Made by a program: the position numbers and the translations under genes
Notes under the pieces: model-generated
The model's database searches: none
Told to the model about the DNA's origin: nothing
The model's input: only the letters and a program-made list of their open reading frames with translations
In this document: in pieces, positions 39,504 through 47,688 of the stretch
How the letters are laid out: every line of letters begins with the position of its first letter
Numbering within the stretch: position 1 is the stretch's first letter
Assembly: GCF_000717595.1 (NCBI RefSeq)
Contig: NZ_JNZO01000030.1
Coordinates: forward strand, 27,557-91,556
Reading direction: 5' to 3'
Length of the DNA: 64,000 nucleotides
DNA from: Streptomyces flavochromogenes
Lineage (GTDB): Bacteria > Actinomycetota > Actinomycetes > Streptomycetales > Streptomycetaceae

Positions 39504-40208
39504 CTAGCTCTTGAGCTTGTAGCCGAAGCCGCGGACCGTCTCGATCCTGTCCTGGCCGATCTTGGCGCGCAGCCTCTGGACGTGGACGTCCACGACCCGG
39601 GTGTCGCCGCCCCAGCCGTAGTCCCAGACCCGCTCCAGGAGCTTGTCCCGGGACAGCACGGTGCCCGGCGCCGACGAGAACTCCAGGAGCAGCCGCATCT
39701 CGGTCGGCGTCAGCCCGACCGGGGCCCCGCCCTTGCGGACCTCCATGCCGTCGGTGTCGACCTCCAGATCGCCGAAGGCGAGGAGTCCGCCGCCGTCCGG
39801 CCCCTCCTCCCCGCGCTCACCGGTGCCGGGACCGCCCGCGTGCCCGAAGCGGCGGAGGACGGCGCGGATCCGGGCCATCAGCACGGAGCCGTCGAACGGC
39901 TTGGTGACGTAGTCGTCGGCCCCGGCCTCCAGACCGAGGACGACGTCGATCGAGTCGGCGCGCGCCGACAGCATGATCACCGGCACCGTCGACTCGTCGC
40001 GGATCCGGCGGCAGAGGCTGACCCCGTCCATGCCCGGCAGCATCACGTCGAGCAGGGCGATGTCCGGCCGCTGCGCCCGGAAGGCGTCCAGACCGGAGAG
40101 GCCGTCGGGCATGGACGTGACCCGGAAGCCGTCCCGTTCGAGGGCGAGCTGGGTGGCCTCGCGGATGACGTCGTCGTCCTCGACGAACAGGACATGGGTC
40201 TCGGCCAT
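39504..40208 (-). CDS. cseB: Response regulator CseB (OmpR/PhoB family)
   Basis: A 234-residue regulator partner of CseC. Receiver domain has acidic residues at 10-12, Asp54 as phospho-acceptor (ALLDVMLPGMDG) and the Lys of VTKPFDGS. A Gly/Glu linker (about 125-145) leads to the winged helix: VGLTPTEMRLLLEFSSAPGTVLSRDKLLERVW and RVVDVHVQRLRAKIGQDRIETVRGFGYKL. In S. coelicolor CseB-P is required for sigE transcription. It lies 43 bp after cseA. Confidence 0.93.
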   Translation of the reverse strand: MAETHVLFVEDDDVIREATQLALERDGFRVTSMPDGLSGLDAFRAQRPDIALLDVMLPGMDGVSLCRRIRDESTVPVIMLSARADSIDVVLGLEAGADDYVTKPFDGSVLMARIRAVLRRFGHAGGPGTGERGEEGPDGGGLLAFGDLEVDTDGMEVRKGGAPVGLTPTEMRLLLEFSSAPGTVLSRDKLLERVWDYGWGGDTRVVDVHVQRLRAKIGQDRIETVRGFGYKLKS

Positions 40209-40251
40209 CGTGCGTGCCCTTCGGATCTCTCTGCGGGTGGGGGGGTGCGGC

Positions 40252-41013
40252 TCAGTTGGCGGGGGGTTCGCTCGGCGCGGGTTCGACGACCTCGCCGTCG
40301 CCGACGGCCCGGCTGTAGTCGTTGTGCACCCAGTCGTGCTGGGTGAACCTGTTCCCCGACCAGCGGTACGTGATCACGTCCTCGCCCGAGGGGTAGGCGA
40401 CCGGGTCGCCCTTCGCGTACACCTGCTTGGTGACGACGAGTTCGCCCCGGTCGATCGTGGCGTAGACGGCGGCGTCCTCCGCCATGAACACGTTCTCGTA
40501 CCCGTCGCTCTGCTTCCGGTAGACGTACGTGCCGATGCCGACGGCATCACCGCAGGTCATCACGTTGACGACGACGTCGGGCGCGGGAGCGTTCGTGAGG
40601 TTCCCGTACGAGGCGTCCACCGGGTACGCGTCCGCGACGCAGGGTTTCAGATCGGTCTTGAACCGCTCCTCGATCTTCGGGTCGGCCTTCAGCAGCTGGA
40701 TCGGATCGACCCGCTCGGCGGACCGGAGGTCGCCGTCGGCCGAGGGCGAGGGGGTGGGCGCCGCCGCGGCCACGTCCCTGGTGGCGGCCGCTCCCTCGTC
40801 CCGGGAGCCGGTGCCGCCGGTGGAACAGGCGGCCATGGACAGCCCGACGGCGACGAGCCCGGCCGTCGCCGTGATGCTCGCCGCCTTGGTGGTACGGCGC
40901 CGGCGGCGCCGCCCGGTTCCGTACCGGTCGTCGCCGCCGGGGCCGCCACCGCTGTCGATGTCGTCTTCGCCGTCGTGTCTTCTGCCGTCGGCTTCGCCGT
41001 CTAGGCCGCGCAC
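40252..41013 (-). CDS. cseA: Lipoprotein CseA, modulator of the sigE system
   Basis: A 253-residue lipoprotein. A long basic N-terminus ends in RRRRRR, then a hydrophobic stretch and lipobox MAAC with Cys63, followed by an acidic Ala-rich linker and an extracytoplasmic domain. Identified mainly from position between sigE and cseB and from being a lipoprotein; the family is poorly conserved. In S. coelicolor loss of CseA raises sigE expression, so it acts as a negative influence. GTG 41013 overlaps the sigE end by 13 bp. Confidence 0.87.
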   Translation of the reverse strand: MRGLDGEADGRRHDGEDDIDSGGGPGGDDRYGTGRRRRRRTTKAASITATAGLVAVGLSMAACSTGGTGSRDEGAAATRDVAAAAPTPSPSADGDLRSAERVDPIQLLKADPKIEERFKTDLKPCVADAYPVDASYGNLTNAPAPDVVVNVMTCGDAVGIGTYVYRKQSDGYENVFMAEDAAVYATIDRGELVVTKQVYAKGDPVAYPSGEDVITYRWSGNRFTQHDWVHNDYSRAVGDGEVVEPAPSEPPAN

Positions 41014-41573
41014 CGCTCCCGCCCCCGTTCGTCGCCTCGTACGGTCGCCCGCTCTCCGGTCCGCCCCAGGGCGCGGGCGTCGAGATCACGGCTCTCCAGC
41101 TCCTGGCGCAGCCGGGCGAGCGCCCGGTGGAGCGTCGACTTCACCGTACCGGTCGACATGCCGAGCGCCGCCGCCGTCTCCTCGGTGCTCATCTGTTCCC
41201 AGTGCCGCAGGACGACGACGCTGCGCTGCTTCGGCGCGAGGACCTTCAGGATGTCCATGAGGAGGGCACGGTCGGCGTGCTGCTCGGTCGGGTCGTCGAC
41301 GGAGGCGTCCGGCAGCTGCTCGGTGGGCACCTCTTCGAGCTTGCGGGAGCGCCACCACTCGGTCCGGGTGTTGATCATGACCCGGCGGAGGTAGGCGTCG
41401 GCCAGGGACTTGTCGGCGATGCCGTCCCAGCGGCCGTACGTACGGGCGAGGGCCGTCTGCAGGAGGTCCTGGGCGTCGACGGGGTCGGCCACGAGACGAC
41501 GTGCACTGCGCAGCAGCGCGTCCTGCCGCGTGCGTACGTACTCCTCGAAATCGAGCACCTCGCCATGCCTCAT
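41001..41573 (-). CDS. sigE: ECF sigma factor SigE, cell-envelope stress
   Basis: A 190-residue ECF sigma factor. Region 2 (VRTRQDALLRSARRLVADPVDAQDLLQTALARTYGRWDGIADK and AYLRRVMINTRTEWWR) and region 4 (APKQRSVVVLRHWEQMSTEETAAALGMSTGTVKSTLHRALARLR) match the SigE/SigE-like ECF41-unrelated group, and the residues agree well with S. coelicolor SigE as I remember it. No anti-sigma gene is adjacent; control is by CseBC at transcription. ATG 41573 with GGAGG 8 nt upstream. Confidence 0.94.
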   Translation of the reverse strand: MRHGEVLDFEEYVRTRQDALLRSARRLVADPVDAQDLLQTALARTYGRWDGIADKSLADAYLRRVMINTRTEWWRSRKLEEVPTEQLPDASVDDPTEQHADRALLMDILKVLAPKQRSVVVLRHWEQMSTEETAAALGMSTGTVKSTLHRALARLRQELESRDLDARALGRTGERATVRGDERGRERCAA

Positions 41574-41729
41574 CCGAACCGCCTCCGAACCCCGTGACCT
41601 GCTTCGTTCCTCGTGTCGTCGATGACGCTACGGAGCGGTTGTCACGGGGCTGTGCGGGGCAGCCGTCGGTGGACGCACGGCTACCCATCGGTTGTGTAAC
41701 AGCGGGACGAGGGGCGGGCGGCGCCCGGC

Positions 41730-42725
41730 TCAGGCCACGGGCAGCCGGTAGAGCCCGCCGTCCAGCGGTTCCACCAGGCCGTCGGCGACCAGTCCGTCCA
41801 GGGCCCTGGCCCGCTGCACCGGCTCGTCCCAGACCTTGTCCAGGACCGCCTGCGCCACCGGTTCGGTCGACTCCCGCAGCACCGCCAGGAGCCGGCCCCG
41901 GACCTGACGGTCGGTCCCCGCGTACGTCTGGCCGCGCCGCGGCGGGCCGTCGTGCGCGGGCTTCCCCGAGAGCCGCCAGGCGCACTGCCCGGAGATCGGG
42001 CAGCGCCCGCAGTCCTCGTTCTTCGCCGTGCAGACGAGCGCGCCCAGTTCCATCGAGGCGGCGGCCCAGCGGGAGGCCGTCGCCTCGTCCGCCGGCAGCA
42101 GTGCGCGGGCGAGCCGGCGCTCCGCGGCCGTCGTCGCGTTCGGCGGGTACTGGACGCCCGTCGCCGCCCGAGCGAAGACCCGGCGCACATTGGTGTCCAG
42201 GACGGCGTGCCGCTGGCCGTACGCGAAGGAGGCCACCGCGGCCGCCGTGTACTCGCCGATGCCGGGCAGCGCGAGCAGCTGCCCGTGATCGCTCGGCACG
42301 TCGCCGCCGTGCCGTTCCTTTATGGCCACGGCCGCCGCGTGCAGCCGCAGGGCCCGGCGCGGATAGCCGAGCCGGCCCCAGGCGCGGACCGCCTCACCGG
42401 GCGCGTCGGCGGCCAGATCGGCCGGGCGCGGCCAGCGCGCGAGCCACTGCTCGTACACCGGGAGCACCCGGACGACGGGTGTCTGCTGGAGCATGAACTC
42501 GCTGACCATGACGCCCCAGGCCCCGGCCTCGGGGTGGCGCCAGGGCAGGTCGCGGGCGTGCCGGTCGAACCAGGCGAGGACGGGCCCGTGCAACTCGGCG
42601 GGGGGCGTCGGGAGGGCGGGCGCCTCGAAGGCCGCGGAGGCCTCGGGGGCCTCGGCGGCATCCAGGGCCCCGGGGGCTTCGGCGGCGGGGGCGGCAGGCG
42701 TGAGGGGAGCGTCGATGGAAGTCAT
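41730..42725 (-). CDS. mutY: A/G-specific adenine glycosylase
   Basis: Removes adenine mispaired with 8-oxoG. The 331-residue protein has an Ala/Pro-rich N-terminal extension (about 1-40), then WRHPEAGAWGVMVSEFMLQQTP, the helix-hairpin-helix LPGIGEYTAAAVASFAYG, the catalytic Asp in AVLDTNVRRVF and the 4Fe-4S cysteines C-x6-C-x2-C-x5-C (CTAKNEDCGRCPISGQC). The C-terminal NUDIX-like domain of E. coli MutY is replaced by a short winged-helix-like end. Minus strand, downstream of the PAP2 gene. Confidence 0.93.
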   Translation of the reverse strand: MTSIDAPLTPAAPAAEAPGALDAAEAPEASAAFEAPALPTPPAELHGPVLAWFDRHARDLPWRHPEAGAWGVMVSEFMLQQTPVVRVLPVYEQWLARWPRPADLAADAPGEAVRAWGRLGYPRRALRLHAAAVAIKERHGGDVPSDHGQLLALPGIGEYTAAAVASFAYGQRHAVLDTNVRRVFARAATGVQYPPNATTAAERRLARALLPADEATASRWAAASMELGALVCTAKNEDCGRCPISGQCAWRLSGKPAHDGPPRRGQTYAGTDRQVRGRLLAVLRESTEPVAQAVLDKVWDEPVQRARALDGLVADGLVEPLDGGLYRLPVA

Positions 42726-42758
42726 GGCACCACCGATCCTGGCACGTCCCCGACGCGA

Positions 42759-43430
42759 TCAGTACGCGCCGTGGCGGGCGCGCGGGAGGTCCTCGGCGCG
42801 CGCGGGGGCGTGAGCCCGGGGCCCGCGCCCCGCGCACCACACCACGGCCGAGCTCCGGCTCGACCGGGCCGTCTCCACCAGAGCGCCCACCGGCCGGACC
42901 GCCGCCCGCATGAGGAGGAAGGCGACCAGACCGCCCAGGAGCAGGCCGACGGTCACGTCGTGCGGGTAGTGCACGCCGACGAAGACCCGCGAGAAGGCCA
43001 TGAGCAGCGCCATCGGCACGGTCAGCCAGACGATCCCGCGCCAGGAGAGGGCGAGCGCGATCGCGGCCGCGCCGGCGATGGCCGAGTGGTTGCTGGGGAA
43101 GGACCAGTCGCCGTACGGCGGGCAGGTGATGAGCGAGTCGGGCGCCCCGACGACGGCACGGCACGGACGGTCCTCGTCGACCAGCGACTTCAGCGCCTCG
43201 CTCACCACGTACCCGAAGGCCGTGGCGAGGGGGGCGAGCAGCGCGAGCGCCATCGCCCGGCTCGAACCTTCGCGGGAGCGCCACCAGCCGGCCAGGAACA
43301 ACGCGCCGAACAACAGCAGTCCGGCCTCGGTCCAGACCTCGGCGAGCCACTGGAACCAGTGGGGGGTCGCGTGGGCGAAGTCGGCGACATCGAGATAGAG
43401 CCGGTCGGAGAGGTCGAGGAGGGTGTTCAT
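42759..43430 (-). CDS. PAP2-family membrane phosphatase
   Basis: A 223-residue PAP2 phosphatase with about five membrane helices. The three motifs are intact: KSLVDEDRP (81-89), PSNHS (112-116), and SRVFVGVHYPHD (147-158), with the catalytic His in the last. Could act on undecaprenyl pyrophosphate or phosphatidic acid. Basic Cys-containing tail (CAGRGPRAHAPARAE). ATG 43430 is the first Met followed by a helix. Ends 33 bp before mutY. Confidence 0.9.
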   Translation of the reverse strand: MNTLLDLSDRLYLDVADFAHATPHWFQWLAEVWTEAGLLLFGALFLAGWWRSREGSSRAMALALLAPLATAFGYVVSEALKSLVDEDRPCRAVVGAPDSLITCPPYGDWSFPSNHSAIAGAAAIALALSWRGIVWLTVPMALLMAFSRVFVGVHYPHDVTVGLLLGGLVAFLLMRAAVRPVGALVETARSSRSSAVVWCAGRGPRAHAPARAEDLPRARHGAY

Positions 43431-43677
43431 GGTGAAAGACGCTAACCGGAATCCGGAGTCCGCCGCCCCGGGCCAACGGCCAGAACGACCCCCGACGAAA
43501 GTGGGGGTGCTCGCGATTCGCTCCGGTTCCCGCCGGTTTCGGGTGGGGCGTGCGAGCTCCGGAGCTCCGTTCCGGGAAAAGTTCCCGGAACCGACGGATG
43601 TGATCATCGGCAAAACTTGATGTCTCGGGCGGCGGGTGGGGCGGGAGTTGGGCCGGATCTCTCGTAAGGTTCGGGTC

Positions 43678-44529
43678 GTGGGATCTTTGCGCAATCCGGT
43701 CGGGCCGCTTCCCTCCACCATCTACTGGCGACGGAGGGCGGTGGCGGCGTGCCTGGTGGCGCTTCTCGCACTCCTCGCCGTCTGGGCCGTCACCTCCGGT
43801 GACGGGGGCGGGAAGAAGACGAACGACGGGGCCAACGGCGCCTCCCCCACCCCTCCCTCCATCACTCCGGGCCCCTCGGGCACCGGGGAGGCGATCAGCC
43901 AACAGCCGGGCGGACGCGACGAGTCGGGCGACTCCGGCGACACCACCGGAGGCAACGGCGGCCCGGGCGGCTCCGGTGCGGATCCGGGAACGGGCACCGA
44001 CGCCGGCGCGGACGCGGGTACGGCCGCCGGAACCGACGGCGGCGGCAAGAACGGCGACACCGACGGCGCGGGCGGCGACGGAGGCGCGGGCACCGGTGCG
44101 GGACAGCAGGTCCCGGCCGATTCCCCGCTTCCCAACTGCTCTGCGGAAGCCCTGCAGTTGACGCTCCGCAGCGCCAAGGTCAGCTACGAGGCGGGAGAGA
44201 AGCCCCGCTTCCACCTCGTCGCCAAGAACACCTCGAAGACCGCCTGCAAGGCCGACTTCGGGCCCCGCGCCGCGGTTCTGACGATCAGCGACAAGCAGGA
44301 CGACGAGGTCTGGTCCTCCGCGGACTGCCCGCGCCCCGGGAACCCGATCCTGCTGCGCGTCCCCGCGGGCGCCACCGTCACCCACACCGTGGAGTGGGAC
44401 CGCGGACGCAGCGCCCCGCAGTGCGCCACCGCCCCGGCGGGCCAGGCCGCCCCCGGCACCTACCTCGTGGAGGCGACGATGCCGGGTGCGAAGGTTCTCC
44501 CTGCCTCGTTCACGCTCGCCAGGGACTGA
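43678..44529 (+). CDS. Membrane-anchored protein with Gly/Thr-rich stalk and extracytoplasmic domain
   Basis: A 283-residue protein with a short basic N-terminus, one membrane segment (about 21-39), a long Gly/Asp/Thr/Ala linker (45-145) and a C-terminal domain (LPNCSAEALQLTLRSAKVSYEAGEKPRFHLVAKNTSKTACKADFG..) of immunoglobulin-like beta type with four conserved cysteines. Similar domains (DUF4232-like) occur in wall-associated streptomycete proteins. GTG 43678 has AAGG upstream. Probably exposed outside the membrane; function unknown. Divergent from the PAP2 gene across 247 bp. Confidence 0.78.
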   Translation: MGSLRNPVGPLPSTIYWRRRAVAACLVALLALLAVWAVTSGDGGGKKTNDGANGASPTPPSITPGPSGTGEAISQQPGGRDESGDSGDTTGGNGGPGGSGADPGTGTDAGADAGTAAGTDGGGKNGDTDGAGGDGGAGTGAGQQVPADSPLPNCSAEALQLTLRSAKVSYEAGEKPRFHLVAKNTSKTACKADFGPRAAVLTISDKQDDEVWSSADCPRPGNPILLRVPAGATVTHTVEWDRGRSAPQCATAPAGQAAPGTYLVEATMPGAKVLPASFTLARD

Positions 44530-44598
44530 TCGGCCGGAGGCAAGGGCCCCGGCGCCGGGAGCGGTACGTCCAGTACGTGTCGCTCAGCCGTACGCCCT

Positions 44599-44651
44599 GG
44601 GGGTGTCGTGCCGATCAGGCCGGGCTCCGGCGTGATCGACACGACACCCCC
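44599..44651. terminator. Terminator between convergent membrane protein gene and disA
   Basis: GGGGGTGTCGTG (44599-44610) pairs with CACGACACCCCC (44640-44651), extended by GATCA/TGATC after a short mismatch. The right arm reaches the disA stop codon. Confidence 0.85.
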
Positions 44652-45775
44652 TAGACGTAGCGCTCGAGGATCGAGGACTCCGCCAGCCGGGACAGGCCCT
44701 CGCGCACGCTGCGGGCGCGGGCCTCGCCGACGCCGTCCACGGTCTGGAGGTCGTCCACACTGGCCGCGAGCAGCTTCTGCAGCCCGCCGAAGTGCTCCAC
44801 GAGCCGCTCGATGATCGCGCCCGGCAGCCGCGGCACCTTGGCCAGGAGCCGGTAGCCGCGCGGCGAGACGGCCGAGTCGAGGGTCTCGGGCGAGCCGCTG
44901 TAGCCCAGCGCCCGCGCCACGACCGGCAGTTCGAGCAGCTCGGTGTGGGTCAGCGCGTCCAGCTCGGTGAGCGCCTCCGCGACCGTCCGCGAGCGCTTGG
45001 CCGTCGGCTCCGGCACGTAGTCCCGGATGACCAGCTCGCGCTCCGGCTCCACGCCCGCGATCAACTCGTCCAGCTGGAGCGAGAGGAGCCGCCCGTCCGT
45101 GCCCAGCTCGACCACGTACTCGGCGATCTCGGTGGCGATCCTGCGGACCATCTCCAGCCGCTGCGCGACGGCGGTGACGTCCCGGACCGTGACCAGGTCC
45201 TCGATCTCCAGCGCTGAGAGCGTGCCGGCCACCTCGTCGAGCCGGAGCTTGTACCGCTCCAGGGTCGCGAGCGCCTGGTTGGCGCGGGACAGGATCGCGG
45301 CCGACTCCTCCAGGACCCGGCGCTCACCGTCCACGTACAGCGCGATCAGCCGCATCGACTGGGAGACGGAGACGACCGGGAAGTTGCACTGCTTGGAGAC
45401 CCGGTCCGCGGTGCGGTGCCGGGTGCCGGTCTCCTCGGTGGGGATGGAGGCGTCCGGAACCAGCTGCACGCCCGCGCGGTGGATCTTGGTGATGTCCTTG
45501 TCGAGGACGAGCGCGCCGTCGAGCTTGCACAGCTCACGCAGGCGCGTGGCGGCGAACTCGACGTCCAGCACGAAACCGCCGGTGCACATCGAATCGACCG
45601 TCTTGTCGAGGCCGAGCACGATGAGACCGCCCGTGTTGCCGCGGAGGATCCGCTCCAGGCCGTCACGCAGCGCGGTGCCCGGCGCGACGGCGCTCAGGGC
45701 GGCGCGCATCAGCGCTTCGTTGCCGGAGCCCGCGCCGGACTTTCCAGGAGCTGCTGCCCCGTCCTTGGCTGCCAC
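44651..45775 (-). CDS. disA: DNA integrity scanning diadenylate cyclase DisA
   Basis: Makes c-di-AMP from ATP and pauses at branched DNA. The 374 residues have the DAC domain with DGA (86-88, LDGALVLD) and RHR (119-121, TGTRHRTAD), the linker helices (about 150-280) and the C-terminal HhH DNA-binding domain ([45 protein letters not shown]). GTG 45775 has GGAGGAG 4 nt upstream. The c-di-AMP signal regulates potassium and wall hydrolase genes in Streptomyces. It lies downstream of radA on the same strand, as in many Gram-positives. Confidence 0.95.
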   Translation of the reverse strand: MAAKDGAAAPGKSGAGSGNEALMRAALSAVAPGTALRDGLERILRGNTGGLIVLGLDKTVDSMCTGGFVLDVEFAATRLRELCKLDGALVLDKDITKIHRAGVQLVPDASIPTEETGTRHRTADRVSKQCNFPVVSVSQSMRLIALYVDGERRVLEESAAILSRANQALATLERYKLRLDEVAGTLSALEIEDLVTVRDVTAVAQRLEMVRRIATEIAEYVVELGTDGRLLSLQLDELIAGVEPERELVIRDYVPEPTAKRSRTVAEALTELDALTHTELLELPVVARALGYSGSPETLDSAVSPRGYRLLAKVPRLPGAIIERLVEHFGGLQKLLAASVDDLQTVDGVGEARARSVREGLSRLAESSILERYV

Positions 45776-46124
45776 TGCACTCCTCCGGCTCGTACGGATG
45801 GGCGAGACCAGGGCAAAGTCTAGCGACACCACCCCGCCGCCCTCCGCCCCCGACCGATCACGGTGGTCCGAAAGGGGTCCCCGCCCCGACACGGACCTAA
45901 CCCTCCGCGTCTTTGCGAAGCGTACGGAGCGAACCGTCGGCGCGGTGTGAACATGCGGCGTCGACCGCTCCGGATCACTCCGGCCGAGGCCTCCCGCGAC
46001 CGGTCGGCCACCCGCTCACGCCCCCCGCCCCCGGCCCGCGGCCGGCGGCGGGGAGTGCGGGCCTCTCCGCAGCCGGAGTGCGGGCCTCCCCGCAGCGGCG
46101 AGGACAAGCCTCCCGCCGCCTCTC
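45776..46124. other. 349-bp gap between radA and disA
   Basis: No gene seen. It holds two near-identical 22-bp repeats (46052-46073 and 46075-46096) and, nearer disA, a TAGACT -10-like hexamer on the minus strand (about 45819-45824). The size suggests disA has its own promoter. Confidence 0.5.
46052..46096. repeat. Two 22-bp direct repeats that each form a hairpin
   Basis: Copies at 46052-46073 and 46075-46096 differ at one base and each contains GCGGG-CCT-CCCGC-like inverted halves. They sit after the radA stop and may act as a double terminator. Confidence 0.7.
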
Positions 46125-47528
46125 CTACTTCTCCGCCCCCTCCGGCGCCTTCGCGCGCCGGCTGCGAGGGAGCACCCGCAGCGCGTCGCCCATGTCCGCG
46201 ACCTCCGTCACCTTCATGCCGGGCGGCACCTTGCCCGGGTCCGTGGGGACCAGCGCGTGCGTGAAGCCCAGCCGGTGTGCCTCGGCGAGCCGGCGCTGCA
46301 CGCCGGTCACCCGCCGGACCTCGCCGGCGAGGCCGACCTCGCCGATCGCGACCAGGTTCTTCGGCAGCGGGGTGTCGCTCGCCGCGGAGGCGAGCGCGAG
46401 TGCGATCGCCAGGTCGGCGGCGGGCTCGGTGAGCTTCACGCCGCCCACGGTCGCGCTGTAGATGTCCCGCTTGCCCAGCGCGCTGATCCTGCCGCGCTGC
46501 TCCAGGACCGCCAGCATCATCGAGACCCGGGAGGTCTCCAGACCGGAGACGGTCCGGCGCGGGGACGGGATCTGGCTGTCCACGGTCAGCGACTGGACCT
46601 CGGCGACCAGCGGGCGGCGGCCCTCCAGGGTGACCGTCAGACAGGTGCCCGGCACGGCCACGTCACGCCGGGTCAGGAAGAGCCCGGAGGGGTCGGCCAG
46701 ACCCGTGATGCCCTCGTCGTGGAGTTCGAAGCAGCCGACCTCGTCGGTCGCCCCGTACCGGTTCTTCACGCCGCGGACCAGCCGCAGGCGCGCGTGCCGG
46801 TCGCCCTCGAAGCTCAGCACGACGTCGACCAGGTGCTCCAGGAGCCGGGGGCCGGCGATGGCCCCGTCCTTGGTGACGTGGCCGACGAGGAGCGTGGACA
46901 TGCCGCGCTCCTTGGAGGCCCGGATGAGTGCGCCGGCGACCTCGCGGACCTGGGCCATGCCGCCGGGAGCGCCGTCGATCTCGGGGGAGGCGACGGTCTG
47001 CACCGAGTCCATGATCAGCAGTGAGGGCTTCACGGCGTCGAGGTGTCCGAGGACGGCCGACAGGTCGGTCTCGGCGGCGAGGTACAGGTGGTCGCTGAGG
47101 GCGTTGATCCGGTCGGCGCGCAGCCGGACCTGGCTGGCGGACTCCTCGCCGGTGACGTAGAGCGTGCGGTGCTCGTCGCTGGCCGCCTTGGCCGCCACGT
47201 CGAGCAGCAGCGTGGACTTGCCGACGCCCGGCTCGCCCGCGAGCAGCACGACGGCGCCCGGCACCAGACCCCCGCCGAGGACCCGGTCCAGCTCGTCGAC
47301 GCCGGTCGAGCGGGCGGTCGCCTGCCGGCCGTCGATCTGCCCGATGGGGAGCGCGGCGGTGGAGACCCGGCCGGCCGCGGTCGTCCGGACGGCGGGCGCG
47401 CCGTACTCCTCGACCGTCCCCCAGGCCTGGCACTCGGGGCAGCGGCCGAGCCACTTGGCCGTCTGCCAGCCGCACTCGGTGCAGCGGTAGGACGGCCGGT
47501 CCTTGGTCGTTTTCGTACGGGCAGCCAT
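46125..47528 (-). CDS. radA: DNA repair protein RadA
   Basis: A 467-residue RecA-like helicase that drives branch migration in recombination. A C4 zinc finger (Cys16, 19, 30, 33) precedes the RecA core with Walker A GEPGVGKST (98-106), Walker B LLIMDSVQTV, the RadA-specific KNRYG (255-259), and a C-terminal Lon-like domain (AVGGVKLTEPAADLAIALALASA). ATG 47528 begins the zinc-finger region. Interacts physically with DisA in B. subtilis; here the two genes are neighbours. Confidence 0.95.
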   Translation of the reverse strand: MAARTKTTKDRPSYRCTECGWQTAKWLGRCPECQAWGTVEEYGAPAVRTTAAGRVSTAALPIGQIDGRQATARSTGVDELDRVLGGGLVPGAVVLLAGEPGVGKSTLLLDVAAKAASDEHRTLYVTGEESASQVRLRADRINALSDHLYLAAETDLSAVLGHLDAVKPSLLIMDSVQTVASPEIDGAPGGMAQVREVAGALIRASKERGMSTLLVGHVTKDGAIAGPRLLEHLVDVVLSFEGDRHARLRLVRGVKNRYGATDEVGCFELHDEGITGLADPSGLFLTRRDVAVPGTCLTVTLEGRRPLVAEVQSLTVDSQIPSPRRTVSGLETSRVSMMLAVLEQRGRISALGKRDIYSATVGGVKLTEPAADLAIALALASAASDTPLPKNLVAIGEVGLAGEVRRVTGVQRRLAEAHRLGFTHALVPTDPGKVPPGMKVTEVADMGDALRVLPRSRRAKAPEGAEK

Positions 47529-47688
47529 GTCGCCACCGTAGCCGCCCCCACCGACAGCCGACGCCGCGTTTCCACAGGGCCCCGGAATGTTTGATTCCTG
47601 TCCCCTTTCGAGCGATACCTTCACCCGTAAGAATGAGAACAACGCAACCGGTACGAAAAGCGCCCCCTGTGCTGCCTACGGTCGACCG

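Noticed and set aside
41581..41729. SigE autoregulatory or CseB-box promoter upstream of sigE
   Set aside because: No pair of hexamers with acceptable spacing and no clear direct repeat could be defended by eye.
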